The position numbers and the translations under genes were made by a program. A DNA stretch of 64,000 bases from Staphylococcus felis (GTDB taxonomy: Bacteria; Bacillota; Bacilli; Staphylococcales; Staphylococcaceae): positions 434,001 through 498,000 of the forward strand of contig NZ_CP027770.1 in assembly GCF_003012915.1 (NCBI RefSeq). The letters run 5' to 3'. Each line of letters opens with the position of its first letter. Position 1 is the stretch's first letter. This document shows, in pieces, positions 23,439-42,367 of this stretch. Below the pieces are notes generated by a model. That model saw only the letters and a program-made list of their open reading frames with translations, made no database searches and was not told the origin of the DNA.

Positions 23439-24287
23439 TTATCCTAACGTTCTTACAACGTAAACATCATTACAACAACCACTGACAGCATTATAAATAT
23501 GACGCGCCTGACGTTCTTTATGCGCTAATCCATAGACAGTCGGGCCACTACCGCTCATCAGCGCCCCATCTGCTCCATTATTGATCATGTTTACTTTTAG
23601 CTTTTCAATATCTTTTTGTAAAGCCATAGATACCGGTTCTAAGCGGTTTGATAAACTTTGGCACATCAAGTCATAGTCACCTGCTTCTATAGCTTCTAGA
23701 CATTGTTTAGTGCGTACTTCATATGGTTTTGACAAATCTAAATGACCATAAATCTCTGGCGTTGATAATCCTGCATCAGGTTTTGCAATAACAACCCATG
23801 AAGAAGGTGGTTTTGGTAGTAATTCAATCACTTCTCCGCGCCCACGACATATTGCCGTTGTACCATATACACAAAATGGGATATCCGATCCGATTGCTGC
23901 TGATAAATCACTCAACTCTTCTAATGAGATATTCAACCCGAATAATCGATTCATCCCTCTCATTGTAGCCGCTGCATCACTTGATCCCCCTGCGAGTCCA
24001 GCTGCAACTGGAATATTTTTATCCAATGTAATCGTGACACCTTGTTGAATGTCATATGTTTCTTTCATCAATAATGCTGCACGATAAGCTAAGTTCCTTT
24101 CATCTGAGGGAATGAATGTTTCATCAACATGCAAAACAATCTTATCATCTTGACGTTTTTCAAAAGATAAACGATCATTTAAATCAATTGTGGTCATGAT
24201 CATTTCAACTTCATGATAGCCATCATCTCTTTTATAAAGGGTATCTAATGTTAAATTGATTTTAGCTGGCGCCGTTTCATAAATCAT
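23439..24287 (-). CDS. ispE: 4-diphosphocytidyl-2-C-methyl-D-erythritol kinase (IspE-like GHMP kinase)
   Basis: GHMP-family kinase, 282 aa. Motifs: [30 protein letters not shown] (listed in parts: [18 protein letters not shown]), the ATP loop [18 protein letters not shown] and the C-terminal [13 protein letters not shown]. In staphylococci, which use the mevalonate route, this gene persists without the rest of the MEP pathway, so its real substrate is open (established observation for S. aureus). I chose ATG 24285-24287 (MIYETAPA); the frame extends to a TTG at 24308 overlapping the GAGG site. Confidence 0.93.
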   Translation of the reverse strand: MIYETAPAKINLTLDTLYKRDDGYHEVEMIMTTIDLNDRLSFEKRQDDKIVLHVDETFIPSDERNLAYRAALLMKETYDIQQGVTITLDKNIPVAAGLAGGSSDAAATMRGMNRLFGLNISLEELSDLSAAIGSDIPFCVYGTTAICRGRGEVIELLPKPPSSWVVIAKPDAGLSTPEIYGHLDLSKPYEVRTKQCLEAIEAGDYDLMCQSLSNRLEPVSMALQKDIEKLKVNMINNGADGALMSGSGPTVYGLAHKERQARHIYNAVSGCCNDVYVVRTLG

Positions 24288-24449
24288 CACAATTTTTGCC
24301 TCTTTCAAATTGGTATTATAGTGATTTTAACATATAACGCTTAAATCAGTCGCCTGTTTTTAACTTATCTCACTTATTAAACAAGTCGTATGATCAATGT
24401 ATGTATTGTTTTATGGCTCTCAGTCAAATTGGACTGGTCGCATTAAATT

Positions 24450-24487
24450 AAGGCGTTATGCAATAATGGATTGCTTAACGCCTTTTT
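24450..24487 (+). terminator. orphan terminator-like hairpin
   Basis: Arms AAGGCGTTA (24450-24458) and TAACGCCTT (24476-24484), with a few more internal pairs (GCAAT/ATTGC), run into TTTTTC on the plus strand. No plus-strand gene precedes it. It may end a small RNA or act weakly on the minus strand. Confidence 0.6.
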
Positions 24488-24603
24488 CGTTGTGTGATCA
24501 TAAAGTCTTGAACATTAATGCCTCTTCTAATACAACAAAAAATCAGTAAAATTGAGTTGGTAAAACATACTTTATAACTTAGGGGTATGAATAAATATAG
24601 CAA

Positions 24604-24740
24604 ATTTGATTGTTTCCTAAGCCGAGACTTCTGAGGCATCTTGCCGTAACCGAAAATCCATTTTAAGATTGGGTAAGTTCAATCTTAAAATGAGTCGAGG
24701 TGAGATGCCTAGAAAAGCGAGGCTTTATGGAACAATCAAA
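24604..24740. repeat. REP-like double-hairpin element
   Basis: Outer arms TTTGATTGTTTCC (24604-24616) and GGAACAATCAAA (24729-24740) pair. Next come GCCGAGACTTCTGAGGCATC and GATGCCTAGAAAAGCGAGGC, then a perfect inner hairpin ATTTTAAGATTG/CAATCTTAAAAT (24659-24692). The arm motifs (GAGAC-CTGAGG and CCTAG-AAA-GCGAG) match those in the cores at 42038-42125 and 63438-63515. Confidence 0.75.
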
Positions 24741-24828
24741 TAAATGAAATTATTTATACACCAGTCCGATTTACTATAGAACCTGTTTTATTATCATCGT
24801 GATATTCTTCTCATTAACAGCATAAACA

Positions 24829-24869
24829 TAAAGAAAAGCCACCTAATTCCATATGAAATCAAGTGGCTT
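24829..24869 (-). terminator. terminator of veg
   Basis: Arms AAGCCAC (24836-24842) and GTGGCTT (24863-24869), extended by weaker pairs, are followed on the minus strand by TTCTTTATGTTT. It lies about 40 bases past the veg stop. Confidence 0.7.
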
Positions 24870-24907
24870 ACCTATGTACGTTCTATAATAAATCCCATTC
24901 AATGATT

Positions 24908-25174
24908 TTATTGTGCAGTCACTTCTAGTTGACGTTCATCATCTACAAATAATACGTGTACATTTTCTGTCAGTACATCCGTATACGTATATGATACGCG
25001 TTCAAAATTATGTTTATCTGAGTCAAGCTCAACAATGAACACTGACGGATATGTTTCAGCTAGCACTCCGCAACGTTCTATTGTTTTTTTGCGTCCTCCG
25101 TTAGCCTTAAGTACAATACGATTTCCTAACTGACAATCAAGACGATTTTTGATGTCTACAATAGATTTTGGCAT
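24908..25174 (-). CDS. veg: Veg protein
   Basis: Small conserved Firmicutes protein of 88 aa. In Bacillus it stimulates biofilm matrix expression; its mechanism is unclear. Recognised by [41 protein letters not shown] and [12 protein letters not shown] placed the start at ATG 25172-25174 after AGGTGGAG; the frame extends about 31 codons further upstream with no family similarity. Follows rsmA by about 100 bases. Confidence 0.96.
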   Translation of the reverse strand: MPKSIVDIKNRLDCQLGNRIVLKANGGRKKTIERCGVLAETYPSVFIVELDSDKHNFERVSYTYTDVLTENVHVLFVDDERQLEVTAQ

Positions 25175-25272
25175 ATTGCTCCACCTCGCTACAAGTGTAT
25201 TATAACACATTCCAAGCAAAGCGTCAAATAAAATTTCAATTTTATCAAGGTAATGGATGAAAGTCAATATTT

Positions 25273-26708
<1,436 letters not shown>

Positions 26709-26721
26709 AATGTCACCTTCT

Positions 26722-27492
26722 CTATTTTAAGTTGAATAACCGCTCGGCATTTAAAGTCGTTTGTTTAGCAACTTCTTCATAAGAAATCCCTTTAAGTTCG
26801 GCTATTTGTTCAGCTACAAGTGTGACGCGTGACGGCTCATTACGTTTACCACGATAAGGATGCGGTGATAAAAATGGCGCATCTGTTTCAACAAGTAAGC
26901 GATCTAGCGGTACATGTTTAGCGACTTCTTTCGGTTGCTTAGCATTTTTAAATGTGACTGGTCCACCTAATGAGATATGAAAATTTAATTTATGAATTAA
27001 AACATCTGCAATTTCAGGAGATCCGCTGAAACTATGCATAATACCGCCCACTTCTTCAGCATGCTCTTCTAATAAAATATCCACACAATCTTGAGTTGCT
27101 TCTCGGTTGTGAATGACAATCGGTAATTTGACACGTTTAGCTAATGCAATTTGCTTTCTGAAAAGCGCTTTTTGCACATCTTTTGGCGATTTATCCCAAT
27201 GATAATCCAATCCCATTTCACCAATACCAATCACTTTAGGGTGTGAAGCTAACGTTTCAATCCACTCTAGATCTTTTTCCGTGCAATCAATCGCATCAAC
27301 AGGATGCCAACCGACTATCGCGTATAAAAAGTCATATGTTTCAACAAGTTGCATTGCTCGTTGAATCGTTTTCGTATCAAAACCGACTACAAACATACGA
27401 TCAACACCTGCTTCTAATGCACGATCAATCACCTCTTGTAAATCCTCATCATACTGATCTGCATTCAAATGCACATGCGTATCAATTAACAT
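26722..27492 (-). CDS. tatD: TatD family metal-dependent DNase
   Basis: TIM-barrel hydrolase of the TatD/YcfH type with 3'-5' nuclease activity in the family; a cytoplasmic quality-control role is inferred. 256 aa. Metal ligands appear in DTHVHLNADQYDED, GEMGLDYHWDKSP, IVIHNREA, GIMHSFSG and LLVETDAPFLSPHPYRGKRN. Starts at ATG 27490-27492 after AAGGAGG. It sits between metG and rnmV, the conserved order. Confidence 0.96.
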   Translation of the reverse strand: MLIDTHVHLNADQYDEDLQEVIDRALEAGVDRMFVVGFDTKTIQRAMQLVETYDFLYAIVGWHPVDAIDCTEKDLEWIETLASHPKVIGIGEMGLDYHWDKSPKDVQKALFRKQIALAKRVKLPIVIHNREATQDCVDILLEEHAEEVGGIMHSFSGSPEIADVLIHKLNFHISLGGPVTFKNAKQPKEVAKHVPLDRLLVETDAPFLSPHPYRGKRNEPSRVTLVAEQIAELKGISYEEVAKQTTLNAERLFNLK

Positions 27493-27583
27493 GCATTATT
27501 CCTCCTTATTCATAACCTAAATGTATTCATGTAGCTATTTCTATCATCTTACCCTGAATCGTATTTCTTTAAAATAGCCACTC

Positions 27584-27630
27584 GAAAGAAAAGAGGTGAG
27601 TCGTACTTCCATGACTTCACCTCTTCTTTC
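27584..27630 (-). terminator. terminator of metG
   Basis: GAAAGAAAAGAGGTGAGTC (27584-27602) pairs with GACTTCACCTCTTCTTTC (27613-27630), and the T-rich arm CTCTTTTCTTTC comes last on the minus strand. It directly abuts the metG stop at 27632. Confidence 0.75.
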
Positions 27631-27631
27631 C

Positions 27632-29608
<1,977 letters not shown>

Positions 29609-29680
29609 TCATTTCTTATCTTATTAAATATATCTAAATTTGAATTAGTTTTCAATATACTAAGTTGTTTGTTTCGATGA

Positions 29681-30514
29681 TCAATCAATATGATGATATA
29701 GATTGTATACCTTTTGTGTTGGCATATCACGATCATCTGCTACCTTTTTAATCGCTTGTTTCGGCTTCATATTTTGATTAATATAACGCGTCACATGTTC
29801 GTCTATCGTCAATCCTTCATACCACTGATGACCTACTTCGGGCATTGCGCCTTCAATAATCATAACAAACTCACCTTTCAAAGGAATATCTGTCTCAAGC
29901 TGTGATAACAACACCTCAACAGTTTGCGTTGTAATTTGCTCAAATTTTTTTGTCAACTCTCGACCTAACGTAACGCGACGTTTACTATCAATTTTGGCGA
30001 TGACTTGCAATGTATCTTTGACCCGAAATGGTGATTCATATAATAACAATGTACTATCTTGAAACATACGTTCTTTCAAAATAGCTTCTTTTTCGCGTGC
30101 TTTTCTTGGCAAAAACCCTAAAAATGTATATGTAAATGAAGGTAAACCACTGGCCATCAATGCAGTCAATCCCGCATTTGGCCCCGGAATAGGGATGATA
30201 TGAATCCCCTCTTCTCGCGCTCTTACGACAAGCTCATATCCAGGATCAGATATCAACGGTAACCCTGCATCTGACACGAGTGCGATACTTTTTCCTTCTT
30301 TTAATATTGTGATTAACGTTTCAGTCATTTGCACTTTATTATGTTCGTGGTATGACTTTAACGGGGTCGTTATTTCAAAATGGTGGCACAATTTCTTAGT
30401 GACGCGTGTATCTTCACACGCAATAACATCAGCCGACTGCAACGTTTGAATCGCTCGAAATGTCATATCATCCAAGTTGCCAATTGGTGTACCGACTAAA
30501 TATAAATCTGCCAT
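29681..30514 (-). CDS. rsmI: 16S rRNA C1402 2'-O-methyltransferase
   Basis: SAM-dependent methylase of the tetrapyrrole-methylase fold acting on C1402 with RsmH. 277 aa. Motifs: LVGTPIGNLDDMTFRAIQ, ADVIACEDTRVTKKL, ALVSDAGLPLISDPGYELV and IPIPGPNAGLTALMASGLP. Starts 5 bases after the GIY-YIG gene; part of the yabA-trmN6-GIY-rsmI run before metG. Confidence 0.97.
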   Translation of the reverse strand: MADLYLVGTPIGNLDDMTFRAIQTLQSADVIACEDTRVTKKLCHHFEITTPLKSYHEHNKVQMTETLITILKEGKSIALVSDAGLPLISDPGYELVVRAREEGIHIIPIPGPNAGLTALMASGLPSFTYTFLGFLPRKAREKEAILKERMFQDSTLLLYESPFRVKDTLQVIAKIDSKRRVTLGRELTKKFEQITTQTVEVLLSQLETDIPLKGEFVMIIEGAMPEVGHQWYEGLTIDEHVTRYINQNMKPKQAIKKVADDRDMPTQKVYNLYHHID

Positions 30515-30518
30515 AGTG

Positions 30519-30764
30519 TCATCCCTTCATTAATTGCAATTTTTGTGCGCGCGTTAATTGTTTAATAGCATACTCTCTTTTAAGCGCTTCAGATTTTGAA
30601 TCGTAAACTTCATGATACAGTAGGTGTACAGGCCGCCTACATTTGGTATATTTAGCACCTTTACCCTCATTATGCTTTATCATTCGGGCATTTAAGTCAT
30701 TGGTATATCCTGTATACAATGAATTATCATTACATTGAACTATATACGTATAATGTTTAGCCAT
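30519..30764 (-). CDS. GIY-YIG domain protein (UPF0213, YazA-like)
   Basis: 81-aa protein consisting of a single GIY-YIG nuclease-like fold: HYTYIVQCNDNSLYTGYTNDLNARMIKHNEG carries the paired YIV/YTG tyrosines and the conserved Arg (given in parts: YTYIVQCND, YTGYTNDL). The product is widespread but its substrate is unknown. Its start overlaps the preceding methylase gene by 8 bases. Confidence 0.93.
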   Translation of the reverse strand: MAKHYTYIVQCNDNSLYTGYTNDLNARMIKHNEGKGAKYTKCRRPVHLLYHEVYDSKSEALKREYAIKQLTRAQKLQLMKG

Positions 30765-31482
30765 AATATATACGCCTCATTTCATCTGTATATGCATTAT
30801 TTTGGTCATAAATATAAAAAGGTGATGCAATTTTCAAGCCTTGACGTCCACCTTTACGCCCTTCTACTACAATTGTTTGCGCCTCTTTATGCTGTTTACT
30901 ATAAATCATATTTAACTTTTTAGGTTCAATTTGGTAACGACGCATCGATTCGAAAATATCTAGCATTCTTTCAGCACGATGCACCATTACAATACGACCT
31001 CCCTCTTTAAGGGCATGATTCGCAACTCTTAAACAATCATCTAACGTACATAACACTTCATGACGAGCAATTTTATGTGCTTCAAGTTGATGTTGGTGTA
31101 CTTGATTCATTTTGAAATAAGGTGGGTTGCATGTAACTAAGTCAAATTGCGACGGCTTAAACTGACTTGGAATTTCATTAATGTCCATGTGCATGATATT
31201 AATTCGTGTCTCAAGCTGATTATACGACACACTGCGTCGAGCCATATCTACAAGTTCTGATTGAACCTCTATACCTGTAATTAGATTTTCGCCCTTATCT
31301 GATAAAATTAATGGAATGACGCCGTTGCCTGTACACATATCTAAAATACGATCACGTTGACGCACTTCCGTAAAATGACCTAATAATAAAGCATCGGTCG
31401 AAAATGAAAAATACGCGTCATTTTGAATAATATGCAAATCTTCTTTAATTAAATGGTCAAATCTTTCATTCTCCTGAAGCAT
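30757..31482 (-). CDS. trmN6: tRNA1(Val) (adenine-N6)-methyltransferase-like protein
   Basis: SAM-dependent N6-adenine methylase of the TrmN6/YabB family, 241 aa. It shows SFSTDALLLGHF, motif I ILDMCTGNGVIPLIL, and the catalytic NPPY motif in LVTCNPPYFKMNQ (about residues 123-135). In E. coli the homologue methylates A37 of tRNA-Val; the substrate here is inferred. It lies between yabA and the GIY-YIG gene. Confidence 0.92.
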   Translation of the reverse strand: MLQENERFDHLIKEDLHIIQNDAYFSFSTDALLLGHFTEVRQRDRILDMCTGNGVIPLILSDKGENLITGIEVQSELVDMARRSVSYNQLETRINIMHMDINEIPSQFKPSQFDLVTCNPPYFKMNQVHQHQLEAHKIARHEVLCTLDDCLRVANHALKEGGRIVMVHRAERMLDIFESMRRYQIEPKKLNMIYSKQHKEAQTIVVEGRKGGRQGLKIASPFYIYDQNNAYTDEMRRIYYG

Positions 31483-31492
31483 GAATGCACCT

Positions 31493-31855
31493 CTATTCCA
31501 TCTTATTTAGCACATTCAAACAGAACATACAGTCTTCACCTTTGCGATGCTTTCCAAATACATCATGGCAAATATGAAACCCTTCATTATAGAGTTTGGC
31601 AAAATATTCACGACTTTGCCTTTGTTTTTTAATTGGTTGTTTATCAACAGACTGTGAATCTTGAACATTTTGAGCCACTCGCGCTTCTTTTTGTTCATGG
31701 ATTAAAGATTTTAAGTTATCATTTTCAATTTGTAATGCCACATTCTCTTCAACGAGCTCGACAGTTAAAGTTTTCAACTCTTGCATGTCATTGTAAATAT
31801 TTGTGACATTTTGCTCTAATTGCGTTAATCGGTCGAATAGCTCATTTCGATTCAA
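31493..31855 (-). CDS. yabA: replication initiation control protein YabA
   Basis: Binds DnaA and DnaN to restrain initiation. The 120 residues have an N-terminal leucine-rich coiled coil (about 1-62: [40 protein letters not shown]) and a C-terminal zinc-binding domain with HICHDVFG and CMFC. Translation starts at TTG 31853-31855, strongly supported by AAGGAGG eight bases upstream. Follows ricT by 13 bases. Confidence 0.95.
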   Translation of the reverse strand: MNRNELFDRLTQLEQNVTNIYNDMQELKTLTVELVEENVALQIENDNLKSLIHEQKEARVAQNVQDSQSVDKQPIKKQRQSREYFAKLYNEGFHICHDVFGKHRKGEDCMFCLNVLNKME

Positions 31856-31868
31856 TCGTGTATCCTCC

Positions 31869-32672
31869 TTATTTCAAAGTTTCTAATTCTTCAATGTGAT
31901 ACTCCATCAATTGTTCCATTCCTTCTAATCGAACTTGCATAGAAATATTAATCATATTTAAGCCGACAACCTCACCCTGACCTTCTGGTGTTTGAATATA
32001 ATCGCCTATATCAGGTAGCTGCTCACGCGCCTCTTCATAATGGTCGTTCTCATACTTTAAGCAACACATCAAACGACCGCAAGCACCTGAAATTTTGCTC
32101 GGATTTAATGAGAGATTTTGGTCTTTTGCCATTTTGATTGAAACAGGCTCAAAGTCACCTAAAAATGTAGCGCAACATAATGAGCGCCCACAAGGACCAA
32201 TACCCCCTAAAATTTTAGCTTCATCTCGAACACCAATTTGTCTTAATTCGATTCTCGTTTTTAATTTTTGAGCAAGCATTCTGACTAATTTTCTAAAGTC
32301 AATTCGTTCATCTGCTGTAAAGTTATAAATAATCTTAGCTCTATCCAGTGTGTACTCACAATTGACAACACGCATATCAAGGCCTAATTGCTCTACAAAT
32401 ATCTTACATAAATCAAGAGCATGATCCGCAGCTATTTCATTTTTGGCATATTGTGCTATATCTTCCTTTGTTGCGGTGCGCAATATAGGTTGAAGTGGTA
32501 ATGATATATCCCCTTCTTCAACTTCTCTTGTGCTATATTTAACAACGCCTAATTCACTGCCTCTTTTTGATTCGACAATGACCTTTTCACCTTCTCGAAC
32601 TTGGAGTGACATTGGTGAATAATATTCCAGTGCATTCGACTTTTCAAAATATACGCCTACAACGGTATGCAT
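31869..32672 (-). CDS. ricT: RicT (YaaT), PSP1-domain protein
   Basis: Member of the RicTAF (Y) complex that binds RNase Y and tunes mRNA processing; the complex carries [4Fe-4S] clusters. 267 aa with conserved cysteine pairs in [16 protein letters not shown] and [15 protein letters not shown]. The PSP1 domain includes [21 protein letters not shown] used ATG 32670-32672 (MHTVVGVYF); the frame reaches a GTG at 32681 that lies inside the AAGGGTGAT ribosome site. Follows holB by 5 bases. Confidence 0.95.
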   Translation of the reverse strand: MHTVVGVYFEKSNALEYYSPMSLQVREGEKVIVESKRGSELGVVKYSTREVEEGDISLPLQPILRTATKEDIAQYAKNEIAADHALDLCKIFVEQLGLDMRVVNCEYTLDRAKIIYNFTADERIDFRKLVRMLAQKLKTRIELRQIGVRDEAKILGGIGPCGRSLCCATFLGDFEPVSIKMAKDQNLSLNPSKISGACGRLMCCLKYENDHYEEAREQLPDIGDYIQTPEGQGEVVGLNMINISMQVRLEGMEQLMEYHIEELETLK

Positions 32673-32677
32673 AAATA

Positions 32678-33607
32678 TCACCCTTTCACTTTTATTGCGA
32701 TTTGCTCAAATACAAGTGTAGGATTCACATTTTGATTGAGCTTTTTATGTGCTTCTGTGATTTGTTCCATAATATATACTAAATGACGGTAACTTAACTG
32801 TGTTGCTGTATTTTGATAATGGTCATGAAGCTCTGAAAATGTTAGACGCGCTTTCATGCCCACTTTTATGTACAGTAAGTCTTGAAAATACGCATTAATA
32901 CCCGACAGTGTTAACAACTGTAATCTACGGTTTTTAGCTTGTTTTAATAACTCAACAATCCCTATCAGCGCCATTTCACTTGAATTTAACAAGCGATCAC
33001 ACCACTGCAACATTGTTTTACGTAAAGCTGCTAACTCAAACTCTTCATTGAGTTGATGTGCGACTTCATATTGAGTCGTATAAGTACTGATGAATTCAGC
33101 TATTGGCTGAGTCATCCCTTCTCGTTCTGCCAAACGTTGTACAAAAGAATCGCGTTGTATCGGTTTGAAATAAACATGCTGACAACGTGAATGAATCGTG
33201 TCCAAAATTTGTTCGGGCTTCGTTGAAATCAAAATAGCAACTGTATTTTGAGGAGGTTCTTCTAAAAACTTTAAGATACTATTTTCACCTTGTGCCGTTA
33301 ATTTCTCAAAATCTTGGATAATATAAACCTTATATGCACCTTCTATAGGCAACTGATTCATATGATGGACTAATCGCTCAATTTGTTCTTTTTTGATTGT
33401 GGCTTCATCTGTTGCGATATATTGAAAATCTGGATGATTCTGTTGCATTACTTTTGCACTACACTGCGCTTCATTTTGACACAAAATAAGTTGTGCAAAT
33501 GAGCGCGCTGTAGATGTCATCGCTTCAGCATCATCACCTTCAAATAGATAGGCGTGAGATAATTTTTGATTGTGATACGCTTTAGTAAGTTGTTCAAGTT
33601 CTAACAT
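32678..33607 (-). CDS. holB: DNA polymerase III subunit delta'
   Basis: Clamp-loader stator. 309 aa. The AAA-like N-terminal domain (SHAYLFEGDDAEAMTSTARS, QNHPDFQYI) lacks a proper P-loop, normal for delta'. ENSILKFLEEPPQNTVAILIS and the SRC motif in IHSRCQHV are conserved. The DnaX partner of the same complex lies at 43472. It follows pstA after a terminator and precedes ricT. Confidence 0.95.
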   Translation of the reverse strand: MLELEQLTKAYHNQKLSHAYLFEGDDAEAMTSTARSFAQLILCQNEAQCSAKVMQQNHPDFQYIATDEATIKKEQIERLVHHMNQLPIEGAYKVYIIQDFEKLTAQGENSILKFLEEPPQNTVAILISTKPEQILDTIHSRCQHVYFKPIQRDSFVQRLAEREGMTQPIAEFISTYTTQYEVAHQLNEEFELAALRKTMLQWCDRLLNSSEMALIGIVELLKQAKNRRLQLLTLSGINAYFQDLLYIKVGMKARLTFSELHDHYQNTATQLSYRHLVYIMEQITEAHKKLNQNVNPTLVFEQIAIKVKG

Positions 33608-33670
33608 AACACACGCTTCCTTCTATTATTTTAAATCTAGACTTTATAAATAAACCAAAATACGATAAAA

Positions 33671-33720
33671 AGGTTGAGACAGTATGCTCATGTAGTTACA
33701 CACATCAACTGTCACAACCT
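33671..33720 (-). terminator. terminator after pstA
   Basis: Arms AGGTTGAGACAGT (33671-33683) and ACTGTCACAACCT (33708-33720) pair with one mismatch, followed on the minus strand by TTTTTATCG. It lies between the pstA stop and the holB start. Confidence 0.75.
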
Positions 33721-33731
33721 CGCAATTACAC

Positions 33732-34064
<333 letters not shown>

Positions 34065-34127
34065 TTATACACCTCTTAGGATTCATTATATCATATCTCA
34101 TTATAGGTCTAAATTATCATTTTCTAG

Positions 34128-34136
34128 ATTATAACA
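34128..34136 (-). promoter_or_regulatory. extended -10 promoter of pstA
   Basis: On the minus strand TGTTATAAT contains a perfect TATAAT with TGn in front. It lies about 67 bases before the pstA ATG in the tmk-pstA gap. The -35 region is poor. Confidence 0.45.
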
Positions 34137-34180
34137 TAGTGTTACTTATATTTAATGTACTTTATACCTTCTAAAAAGAC

Positions 34181-36141
<1,961 letters not shown>

Positions 36142-36259
36142 GATTCACACTCCATCACTAATGATTTTATTTTATAACAGTTCGCATTCGTTCAGCATTA
36201 AGTACATATTCCTTTAAAAATACGCACATATGTTCTAAAATTAAGTTGAGGTGTTTTTA

Positions 36260-36457
36260 ATGGTTATTGACATCATATTAGATTGGGATAAGCCTTTTCA
36301 AGAGTACCAAGACATTTTAAATTGTGGTATTCATCCTAAGTGGCTTTATGCAGCAACAACAAACATGATTCTTGAACCTGCATATACAGGGCAAGGCAAA
36401 CAATTTTTCTACACTAAAGATATCATTAAAGCCAGTCAATTAATGCCCTTTTTCTAA
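36260..36457 (+). CDS. small conserved-looking protein of unknown function
   Basis: A 65-aa protein, the only plus-strand gene in this part. It starts at ATG 36260 after GAGGTG with 6-base spacing. The sequence is MVIDIILDWDKPFQEYQDIL, then CGIHPKWLYAATTNMILEPAY and a C-terminal FFYTKDIIKASQLMPFF (given in parts). It is acidic-aromatic, with no TM helix or signal peptide. It lies divergent from the decarboxylase and convergent with the rRNA operon. I do not recognise a characterised family; the good start site argues it is real. Confidence 0.7.
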   Translation: MVIDIILDWDKPFQEYQDILNCGIHPKWLYAATTNMILEPAYTGQGKQFFYTKDIIKASQLMPFF

Positions 36458-36463
36458 TCATAT

Positions 36464-36516
36464 ATAAAAAATAGCGGTGCTGTATTCTATTCTCATAGAA
36501 ATACAGCACCGCTATT
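36464..36516 (-). terminator. rRNA operon terminator
   Basis: AATAGCGGTGCTGTATT (36470-36486) and its perfect 17-base complement (36500-36516) form a very strong stem. On the minus strand it is followed by TTTTTATATA. It is 7 bases past the 5S rRNA, so it ends the rrn transcript; it also lies 12 bases past the convergent small gene. Confidence 0.9.
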
Positions 36517-36522
36517 CATCTT

Positions 36523-36637
36523 ACCTGGCACCGTCCTACTCTTGCGGAACGTAAGTCCGACTACCATCGGCGCTAAAGAGCTTAACTTCTGTGTTCGGCA
36601 TGGGAACAGGTGTGACCTCTTTGCCATTGGCACCAGA
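36523..36637 (-). rRNA. rrf: 5S ribosomal RNA
   Basis: About 115 bases. The minus strand begins TCTGGTGCCAATGGCAAAG, contains CACCTGTTCCCATGCCGAAC and the GTTAAGCTC block, and ends in a strand complementary to the start (GGTGCCAGG). Last gene of the operon, about 75 bases after 23S. Confidence 0.95.
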
Positions 36638-36713
36638 TAAACATTTGAATGCTTATACATTCAAAACTAGATAGTAAGTAACTTCTCACAAGCAAACCTT
36701 GTTATGAATTTGA

Positions 36714-41576
<4,863 letters not shown>

Positions 41577-41721
41577 AGTAAGCTTGATATAGCTCTTTGA
41601 TTGTTTAAGTCAATCACTCTATCAGTACGTTAGTACTATGTTTTATCGGAATTAACGTTGACATATTGTCATTCAGTTTTCAATGTTCATGTCATTTCTT
41701 TTTTTGACTCGACAAGAATTA

Positions 41722-41750
41722 ATTATACATAAGTTGTTTTCGAAAGTCAA
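41722..41750 (-). promoter_or_regulatory. rrn promoter P2 (proximal)
   Basis: On the minus strand, TTGACT (41745-41750) and a perfect TATAAT (41722-41727) are 17 bases apart. This lies about 150 bases upstream of 16S, as expected of a rrn P2. Confidence 0.85.
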
Positions 41751-41815
41751 CAACTTTTTTTGATTAATTTTTCTTGTTTTGTTTTGCAACCATTTGTGTC
41801 GCTCAACAAGATATA

Positions 41816-41844
41816 ACTATACAGGGGTTTGATGATTTTAACAA
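41816..41844 (-). promoter_or_regulatory. rrn promoter P1 (distal)
   Basis: On the minus strand, TTGTTA (41839-41844) and TATAGT (41816-41821) are exactly 17 bases apart, about 94 bases upstream of the proximal promoter. Tandem promoters are typical of Firmicutes rrn operons; this one is weaker by consensus. Confidence 0.6.
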
Positions 41845-41928
41845 CACCAAAATTTACACTCTTTACAATCCTTTAACACTTTAGCACTTAATTTACATCA
41901 TTTATTTGACTATCAAACAATAAAACAG

Positions 41929-42198
41929 GTTGGGACATAAATATCTCGAAGTTTTCTTATAATGAGATGATTCATTCAATGATGCGAAAGTATCTTTTTT
42001 AAAGTATTTTAATGTAAAATGACATGTATATAATGCAGTATTGTTGGCGAGACGCCTGAGGGAATAGGATGAGCGTCGAGACCGCGGCTCGACCCATCCC
42101 CTAGGAAATGCGAGCCAAACAATACGAATGATTGATAAAGGAAAAGCGTAGAGGTGTGATTCAATCATCTCTACGCTATATTTTGGGATATGTCCCAA
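41929..42198. repeat. 270-base interspersed repeat, copy A
   Basis: The ends are an inverted repeat, TTGGGACATA and TATGTCCCAA. Inside, on the plus strand, are ATCTCGAAGTTTTCTTATAATGAG, a REP-like hairpin core (42038-42125; outer arms GTATTGTT-GGC/GCC-AAACAATAC, inner GTCGAG/CTCGAC) and a second hairpin AGCGTAGAG/CTCTACGCT (42147-42179). It is about 85 to 90 percent identical by eye to 63331-63602 and shares ends with the IS1182-like element at 17775-18331. No coding capacity. Confidence 0.85.
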
Positions 42199-42367
42199 AT
42201 TCTTTGGACGCACATTTGATTCATCTTTCATTTATTCAGTACCTGCTCATGTTGATTGAATACACTACTTATTATTTCAGCGTGTACATATAAAAATCAA
42301 TCGACTAAGAAGGATATAACTCCAAGATTCATAACAGTAAAATGCATAACGCTTTATCAGATGCCAT

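Larger units (their letters stand above)
24288..24907. other. intergenic region ispE-veg
   Basis: About 620 bases with no gene. Contents: a plus-oriented terminator-like hairpin (24450-24487), a REP-like hairpin element (24604-24740) and the veg terminator (24829-24869). In relatives veg and ispE lie closer together, so this may be an expansion. Confidence 0.7.
41577..42367. other. intergenic region 16S-recR
   Basis: About 790 bases. From the 16S side it holds the rrn leader, two promoters (41722-41844) and the 270-base IS-derived repeat (41929-42198). At 42199-42367 I see nothing recognisable. No credible gene. Confidence 0.75.

Noticed and set aside
41902..42231. 109-residue minus-strand open frame upstream of the rrn operon
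   Set aside because: It coincides with the 270-base non-coding repeat and is not open in the second copy at 63331-63602.
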